Source: Luscinia megarhynchos (Eukaryota > Chordata > Aves > Passeriformes > Turdidae). Taken from it: DNA of 64,000 nt. The stretch is from assembly GCA_034336665.1 (NCBI GenBank), contig JAPFBE010000002.1:33831406-33895405 (forward strand), given 5' to 3'. Below, piece by piece: positions 56,601 through 64,000 of the stretch. The notes under the pieces were generated by a model. The model worked only from the letters and a program-made list of their open reading frames with translations, was not told the origin of the DNA and made no database searches. Numbering within the stretch: position 1 is the stretch's first letter; every line of letters starts with the position of its first letter. The translations under genes were made by a program, and so were the position numbers.

Positions 56601-59362
56601 TTCTAATACTCTTACAGTTCAGTTTGATGCAGTGAAGTATGTCAAACTGCTTCAACCTGAAGCAAAGTATTGATTTCTTCTTTCCTCCAAAGACAGTATC
56701 AAGAATTAAAGATCTACTTTTTTCCATTCACGCATCTTCCTTCCTAAAAATTCTTCCCTGAAAATTCCCTACCTACTGTAATATATATATGTATCTCACA
56801 GGGGAGCTGTGAAGGGATACCTTCTTGCAGGAGCGCAGTGGTCATCCTTTTCACCTCCTAATTTATATCTATTCTGTGAGTGACAAGACCCACTTACACT
56901 TTAATCTCTATTTCTGTTCTCTTTCTGAACTGTTTGTTATAGATCACACTTCATTTGCTTGAAAGTACTACTTGCTATAGAAGCCATCTCCAGCAGACAA
57001 TTGTAATGCTCACTATTGAGTACTATCAAAATGCAAATTACTTCATTTATCTACCAGTAATACCAGTATCTCTACCTCTTGCATGCACATAAAACTCACT
57101 TACAGTGCAACAGCACTATGCATAGGGAAAGACCTTCCCTCTATGCCAATATATTTTAAAAATATTGAGATTTTCTAAGAAACAAAATATTTCAGACAAC
57201 TCAGGCTTTAGGGTTTAAAATTAAAACGCTGTTTGAGAGAATCCATACTTTCTGAAGAGATGAGTGTTACAGTCTGCCAGCATTCAAAATATCCACTTAA
57301 CTCAAAGGAACTTAAACTGCAAAATAATGCAAGCCAAGTTTCCAAAACTAAATGGAAACTTCAGAGAAGCTAAGCCTCTCTCTAAAGTATTCAGTAGTGG
57401 TCTGTCTTCTTGAAGGCACCTAAAGAGTGAGAAAGTCTCCACACTTTTAGAGATCCTACACCTCCCAGGATGAGTTTCAGCATATTCAGTATCTGCAAGC
57501 TGAGCCCCAAGTGAGGAGAGCACAGGTTCTCAGGAGACACTCTGCCTAATTTTCAACCTCTACCACATTGTCAGCAGTCTGTATGCAAATTCACTGACAG
57601 CCTCACTCTGATTGATAAAATACAGTTTTGCCAAGCATATATTCTGCCTGAGCATTTTTGTTCCCAGCAAGAATCAATGGCTATTGTCACTACTGCATAC
57701 TTCAGATGAAAACCTACTTTACTGGAGAAAATTGAGTTCTGCTCTAAACTGCAGGTAAAACCAAGAAAAATAGTCTTAAACCTCAAATTATATCAGTGTA
57801 TCTTTTTTTACTAATTCATATATAAACTCCTCGGTCTTTGACTTCGCTGTAATTTGTCAGAGGACAAGTACTCTACACAATCTAAAGTTGACATATCCTT
57901 TGTTGCTTTTTTTTAACTGCTCCTCCTACCTCAGAAATTAGAATACAGCCACACTTTTTTTTACTGAAGTTACCGAAAATTGTTGTTATTCTTTAGATTG
58001 CATGTGTTCATTTGCAAGCAGTTTTCTACTTTATCTGAAACTGAACCATGCAAATGAGTAGTTTACACACAAGTAATTATTAAAGATATTTATAGATACA
58101 GTATTATGTTGATAACATTCAGCTTATTCATTATTTCTGTTAAAAAGGTATTTTCTATGATTTTAGAATCTGGGTGGGTTTTTTCATATTTACTAAATAT
58201 GAATGTAAAATATATCTAAATGCTACCAGGAAATTTGTTATGAGAAAGAAAAAGAGAAAAAAGATTAAAAGGCAGAAAAAATAGAAAAAGAGAAAAAGCA
58301 GAACAAATTAGAGGTATATTTAATGCATTATAATTTTATCTCTGCCTCTTTTCCAGTTCATCAAACTGAAATAAACAACAGCTAACAAAATCTTTTAGCA
58401 GCTCCTGTTTATAAATGCAGACAGGAAGAATGCATAGACACATTAACAACACCTAAAACTGATAGCTGTACTTGCTCAAAAATAGCAATAACTGTGTATC
58501 TTTCCAATGCATTAGTCAAGTGCATTTTCTATTCTGCCAACTGATTGTTGCAGAACAAAATGTAATTTAAAGGCTCATGGTGCTTCATTGACACCACTGA
58601 AGCCACAAGAACTTCCTGCTACTGATCCCAAATGAAGGTTTTTGCATCTGTTGCCACTGTTAAGCTGAACTTTCCCTGCTGATAATAGGATATTGTCAGA
58701 AAAAAAGCCCAAAGATGAATTTAATTACAGCACGAGTAAAAAGGAACTGGATCTACTCTACACTTCTACCTTTGCACAAGTCAAGAATTAGGAGTATATG
58801 TTACAATCCCTACATTTTATTTAAAGAAATAAATTTTCCAGAAGTTGCTGGCTGTATTAATTTTCTGTCACTGGCACAGAGTCTGCAACTTCATAATGTT
58901 CCCTGCTGAGGTATTACTAGAGTGATAAGAAAGGGTTATTTCTGAGGAAAACTTCACCCTAAAAGTCATGCATTTAATTCATCTTGATATTTTATTATTC
59001 AGAATATTTGGCAGAGAATTTCTCAAGTTCTGGTTGGTTGTTATAAGCTCTGCTATACTCGGAAAGACAGGGTACAAACTTTTGTATACACGGGATTCTA
59101 CCTAAATGGATAAACAGTTACAGCTGACATATATCAGATGTAAAAATAAGCAAACACAACACAATAGGTGTACACTACATTGTGTAAACTTAGATTAAAA
59201 ATACATGCTTTCCTTTTATTATTATTATCATCCCTAAAATAACACAAGCTGGCCGTTTATTAACTGAGCTCCCACTCTCCATAACCAATTGTTGCATTAA
59301 TCCAAATGCACCCTCTTGAATTGAATAACCATAAAACCTTAATGACAAAGAACGTTACTTAC
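53696..59362 (-). other. DDC: DDC intron 1
   Basis: This 5.7-kb AT-rich intron lies between the inferred first exon and exon 2. No repeat family was recognised. A donor-like CCAGCA|GTGAGT near 54578 on the minus strand could mark an alternative first exon, but no promoter evidence supports it. A/T-rich tracts are frequent. No gene was recognised. Confidence 0.7.
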
Positions 59363-59437
59363 AGCGAGTTGGTAAGGATTTTGCTTCTCCCCTGCCCTTC
59401 TCACTGCCTTTCTTTGCTCCTCAGTGACAGCTATAAA
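59363..59437 (-). other. DDC: DDC exon 1, non-coding (inferred)
   Basis: The exon is defined at its 3' end by a strong donor (CTCGCT then GTAAGTAACG). Its 5' end is set about 30 bp after a TATATAT box. The sequence is short, G/A-rich and has no ATG that continues into exon 2. Mammalian DDC also has a non-coding first exon with alternative neuronal and non-neuronal versions; which one this matches cannot be told from sequence alone. Confidence 0.65.
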
Positions 59438-59740
59438 GCAGAGAGGATGCAGTTGCCAGCATATATAGGCAGGGTATCCATGCCCCTTCAGCCTATCACA
59501 GCCGCGGGCTGTGCACTGAACGTGCAGCAGCAGCATCTCCCCCTCCTCCCGCAGCTCCTCCGAAACATCCTTCGCAAAGGCAGCTCCCCGAACGGCAGCG
59601 GGACCCGACCGAGCACGGCCCCAGCCTAGGTTAGCTCTGCAGTGCCGGTGTTTTCGTCCAGGGGCTCCATTCACAAGTTCACCAGCAGCGAGGGTCTGAT
59701 CACAGGCTCCCCGTCTGTGCTGCACACTCCGGGACATTTC
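59438..59740 (-). promoter_or_regulatory. DDC: DDC promoter with TATA box and CpG-rich upstream patch
   Basis: On the minus strand a TATATAT box (59467–59461) stands about 100 bp upstream of a strong splice donor. Directly upstream, 59.48–59.74 kb is GC-rich with many CpGs, in contrast to the AT-rich surroundings. A 132-codon minus-strand open frame across it is attributed to base composition. The start site, near 59437, is inferred from TATA spacing. Confidence 0.65.
59461..59467 (-). promoter_or_regulatory. DDC: TATA box (DDC)
   Basis: The text CCTATATATGC on the minus strand is a close TATA-box match. It is the only such motif next to both a CpG-rich patch and a strong downstream donor in the region upstream of exon 2. 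Confidence 0.65.
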
Positions 59741-62700
59741 TGCTGAGGCTGCCGCAGTAAAAGCCAGTGCTTTGATCCACTTCTGTGAAATGTTATTGCC
59801 AGGAAAGAAACACGGCTATGGCTGAAGTACCACTCAAATGACTGCAAGCCCTGAGCAGGAATATAGCTGTCGAATTAACATCCCCAGATAAACTTTACCC
59901 AACTTTTTCCAGTTTCTCTCTTTAATCATATGTACACTTAAAAGCAATTCTAAGTGTTTAAGATTTGTTTTCCAATTCTAGTTTTATGTGGAGTCCTCTT
60001 CCCTAAATGAATCCAGGTGGCTTCTTGTCATTTTTATTTCAGTCAAGTTAATCTAAAAAAAATTTGTAAATAATAATCAAAAAAATACTATCAGCATTTC
60101 CTAGTCCTGAACAGCTTATAGCCAGGTAGTGTGGCAGATTTGGGATGGTCATTGCTCTCAGACCAGTCTCCAGTCCAGTGTAGTATTATTACAGCCAACC
60201 TTTTTTGTGAAGGAGGAAGAAGTCACAGCTTTTTAAAACTGTCATGGCTGTGTTTGCTCTTCTAATGTTACAAGACCAATGAAAACTCTGCTTCAGTTCT
60301 GGAAGAGCCTATTCAAAATAAAAACAGGACCTAAACTCCCCAGGTGAGCTTTCTGGTGTCACTGCACTTGTTATGCCAGATGTTATTCTATGATCTGACT
60401 TGCATTTCCAGTGCCTGAGTTGCCTACTGTGACGATTAGTTCTTCAACCTTGAAAAGCATCAAGAAATCCCAAAGCAAGTTTTCCACCTGAACTCCTGAG
60501 TGCACAGGGTTACAAACTGGGCATATTGGGACCCCATAGGAAAACAAGCGTTTTGGAGACTTTTCCTGTTATTTATTTCTTCCTGAATTTGACTGTAAAG
60601 ACTGAAAATTCAAAATTTGTTGTGAGGGCATAAGAGATGCAAAAATTGAAGTTGTCTCTAGTAAACTTAAAGGTAACTGAAATCTTACTTCAATGTTTCA
60701 TCCAAATGGCTTGCAAAAGGTAAATAACTTTCAATAGAAATTTAAAATGGAAACTAAAATTAAGATTGGAACATTAAAATGCTGGTTTAATTAGTGTTGA
60801 AATACGACCTCAAAGTTACCTGATGTGTTTATATTTTTCTGTTTTACCTGTAAAGCTTGCTGTGAAGAAGCAATAGTCACATTTTCCACTTCGATATTTC
60901 TTTTTGTAATTTCTCAGGAAGAAAAAGGAAATAAAGCCTGAAGCTAAAACAGGTAAGCTGGAAAAGGGGAATTAAATGCCCTTCTAAAAAAAGAAAGCAT
61001 GTTCCATGTGTTTTCTACAATTTAGAAATTCTTCTTGCTCACACTAGTTTCATAATTCTCATCAAAATTGTTGGAAATAAACAAATCTTTGTTTAACAGA
61101 ATCTTTCTGTGGTGGACGAAAGGAAGATCATTAAATTTGCTATCATAGCTGCTGGCTAAGTCACACCTGATGTGGCCCTGTGAATTTCTTCCAGACCGTT
61201 CACACTGCTGCCTCTTTCACAGAGAACAATTTCATTTACTGCTGAAACACAACAAAGAGATCCCCTCTTTAGTGCCAAACTGTCACAAAATTCGGATGCA
61301 AGTGTGTGATGATCCCAAAAAGTTTAAAGGCTGGGGCTTGTTGGTAAGTACCCAACAGACCTATTACTCACAGCTAACAAGAGACAAGCTTCAATATGTT
61401 TTTGCACATTGAAGCCAACCATGATGATGACACAAAAACGATGCTGTGCCCATGCAGAAACAGCACCAATTTATTACCATTACTGAACCCTTTGGTTTGC
61501 AAACAAGGTGGGAGAGAGGCTGTGTTTGAGCAGGAGGCTCCAGCACAGCACCAGAAAATGAGGCAGACAATGTGTTGTCAGTCACTGCAGTCCATTGTCA
61601 GCCCTTAGGCAAAGACATGGACCAAAGCAGAGGAGAATAAACAGTTTGTACCCACTTTCTAACAGCTTTCGCCTCTTCCACGACTGTGCAATGCAGGTTA
61701 GAAATGAAAAGGCAGTTTCCTCAGGCTTTTAGTCCAGTTATGATTAGATGACTCTACTCCCAACTCTGCTTTTCCCTCACCTGAATAGCCTTCTCATGCT
61801 AGCCTCGTGGTGTGGGTCTGTAGTTCATTGAGCCTAACATTATCTGAAAAATCCTGTTCTGAGCTCTAACATAAAGGCCTTTAAATTGACTCAGATATAC
61901 TCACTATCTTAGACATTGAGAAAATAATTTGAAGCAATTAATCAGGGATCTAGCACAATGTCTGCACCTGTTTTTCACATCTGGTGTCAAAAGAACAGTC
62001 ACTGTTGGCTATGCATCAAAAAACCCATAGCTTTGTTGTATTTGGTTTACTCTGTGTCTGTAGTTTAAGGATGCTTTTTGGAGACTGCAGGCATTTTGTC
62101 CAGTTTTCCTTGCAGTTGCTCCTTCAAAAAGAAAACAGCAGTAGAACCCCATTTTTGTCTTTCTTTTTCCCCTAGTATATTCTTCCATTAATGTAAAAAT
62201 ACTAGTTACAGGAAATTATCTACAAGAAGGCAAAAGAAACACAAACAAGTGAGAATGGAATGAAAAATCCTTTTATGCTCTGTAAACAAGGTCCAAATCT
62301 GCATAAGCACAAAGTTGAGACAAGAAAGAAGAGAGTATTTTAGATAAAATGTGCAACTAACAATTTTCTAATCAAAACAAAAGGTGTATTTCCTTTGAGA
62401 GAAAGTAAGAATTAAATAAAGCCTTCCAACACGAATAGATGGATTACTCTCAACGTATAAGGATAAAGCCTAAGTCTCCTGCAGAACATAAGTAGAATTT
62501 GCAACAGATTAGTCAGGAGATGAATCTGAGACAGAGCTGACAAACTGGGAAAGTAACTATCCTCTTTTTTCATAAATATTTTATGTGTGACTGGTTTTCC
62601 TTCTTCAGTTCCTATTGCTGGTTGTGTGAACATGTGAAGGTAAACCAAAGAAGGAAAAAAAAGGAACTGCTAACAAAGTGAACATGGACACAGACTCACA

Positions 62701-64000
62701 CACAGTTTCAGAGGAGTTAATGTACCATTTGCTGGTTGGAGGCAGCTTGAGCATATTACTCTTATGGAAGCAAGCCTACAGAAAAGAGAGGTTGTGATGA
62801 ACTGAAAAAGTGTCAATAGAAAAACTGACAGGCTGTGAAGAGTCACAGAGACAGTGAGAGCAGGCTGCAATCACAGTAGGCAGACTCTTGCAATACAGAG
62901 ATAGGAATAGCTTCTGCTCTGAGCTGAGATGTGCTTACCTAGGGGCGTAGGCACTGCCAGGGCACTGGTCCAGCCATGTATTGCTCACAGAGAGAGTGTT
63001 CTCCAGCATTCACTATTGTGAGCTTCACAGAAGCTGCAGCTGGCAGATGAACTTGCTATGAGGCCTTAAATGTGCTGTGGAGACCTCATGTTAGAAAAGC
63101 AAGTTAGAGCAGTTAGTTTATGAATGGAATAACCCATGTGTGGGTGAAAAGACAGATCCAGTTGAGGCATGAGGAATAAAGATGGCCTGAGATACAGAGG
63201 GAACACAATGAATGCAGTGCTTGTTTTTGAGCAAGTGATTTGTTTGGATCAGTGTTTACAAAGATATCAAAGAACACAGAATGCTTGGTTGAGAAAGTAT
63301 TTTGCCACTGACTGTGATAAATGCCTTGTCACAAGGGCCATGCACTTGCAATAACCCTGGAAGAGCATTTGCCACCACTGTAAGACTTGAATCATTCTTG
63401 AAAGGATGAGAACATCACTAGAGTCTCTTTATAAAGAGCATGTTGGTGCCCAGTTATTTGAGATAACAGCAAGTACTATGGCAAGGCATCACACCAGTGT
63501 TTCTTGCTGTACCTCCCTGTCAGCTTTTCTGAAAAGGTGTCTGTGGCTGCCCTTCAGTCTGTGCTAACACACACATCTTTCCAGAAACGACCAATACAAA
63601 GCTTCAGGAGATTTTATGCTTAATAGAGCACATTGGAGAAGTTCATGGAGGATTGTGTTCTGTGGGAGAGACCCCATGCTGGAACAGAGGAAAGATTCCT
63701 CTTCCTGAGCAACAGGTAGAAACAACCTGTGATGAACTGACCATAAACCCCTATTCCCTGTCTCCCATCACTGCTGGGGAAGGAGGAGGTAGAGTCTGGG
63801 AAGGATAGAAGAGAGGGGCAAAGCTGTTTTAAAGATTTATTTTACTTCTTGTTATCCTGCTCTGATTTTGTTAGTAATAAATTCAATTAATATCCCAATT
63901 CAGGCCTGTTTTGCCCATGATGATATTTGATGAATGATCTTTCCCAGTCCTTATCTCAACCCAGGAACCCTTGGTTACATTTTCTCTCCCCTATCCAGCT
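59741..64000. other. DDC upstream flank, no gene recognised
   Basis: This is AT-rich DNA with no recognised gene or repeat family. A donor-like CCTAG|GTAAGC on the minus strand at 62939 could belong to an alternative upstream first exon of DDC, but nothing else supports it. Open frames here show no similarity I recognise. Confidence 0.55.

Noticed and set aside
59245..59270. HNF1-like GTTTATTAAC site near DDC exon 1
   Set aside because: Only one half-site matches, and it lies inside intron 1; similar AT-rich words are common in this window.
59339..59737. 132-codon minus-strand open frame over the DDC promoter
   Set aside because: It crosses the TATA box and the inferred exon 1 donor; best explained by the GC-rich promoter patch.

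Overview
The window is vertebrate genomic DNA, almost certainly from a bird. It carries two single-copy genes in the conserved amniote order FIGNL1–DDC, both on the minus strand. The introns are AT-rich and the interspersed repeats are sparse and mostly CR1 LINE fragments with the avian 3' end. Two CpG-rich promoters stand out. The exact species cannot be read from the sequence.

Left edge (1–4.1 kb): the first 335 codons of FIGNL1 (fidgetin-like 1) occupy 1–1005 on the minus strand, and the AAA ATPase half lies beyond the left edge. A splice acceptor sits just upstream of the ATG. About 2.3 kb further upstream is a dense CpG island (about 3.1–4.06 kb) with four CCAAT boxes, GC boxes, a CRE-like site and an E-box, best read as the FIGNL1 promoter. 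A MIR-like SINE and a CR1 fragment lie between.

Spacer (4.1–8.2 kb): no gene was recognised.

Main gene (about 8.2–59.4 kb, minus strand): DDC, aromatic L-amino-acid decarboxylase. I could place all 13 coding exons to the base, each with GT/AG boundaries and matching phase. They sum to 485 codons plus a TAA stop. The PLP lysine falls at residue 303, with His192, Thr246, Asp271, Tyr332 and Arg355 at the family positions, so the gene looks intact. Exon 11 is a 20-nt micro-exon. A non-coding first exon is inferred at about 59363–59437, between a TATATAT box and a GTAAGT donor. Introns hold CR1 copies (introns 2, 5, 7, 9), an (AAAT)n array and several GC-rich patches.

Right edge (59.7–64 kb): DDC upstream DNA with no recognised gene.

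The two genes are not a pathway: FIGNL1 acts with RAD51 in recombination, and DDC makes dopamine, serotonin and trace amines. I found no novel multi-gene system, CRISPR array or RNA gene. The most unusual local signals are a near-saturated GC3 peak in DDC exon 12, a 30-bp tandem duplication beside the exon 4 acceptor, the micro-exon behind a weak donor, and a chimeric tandem CR1 in intron 2.
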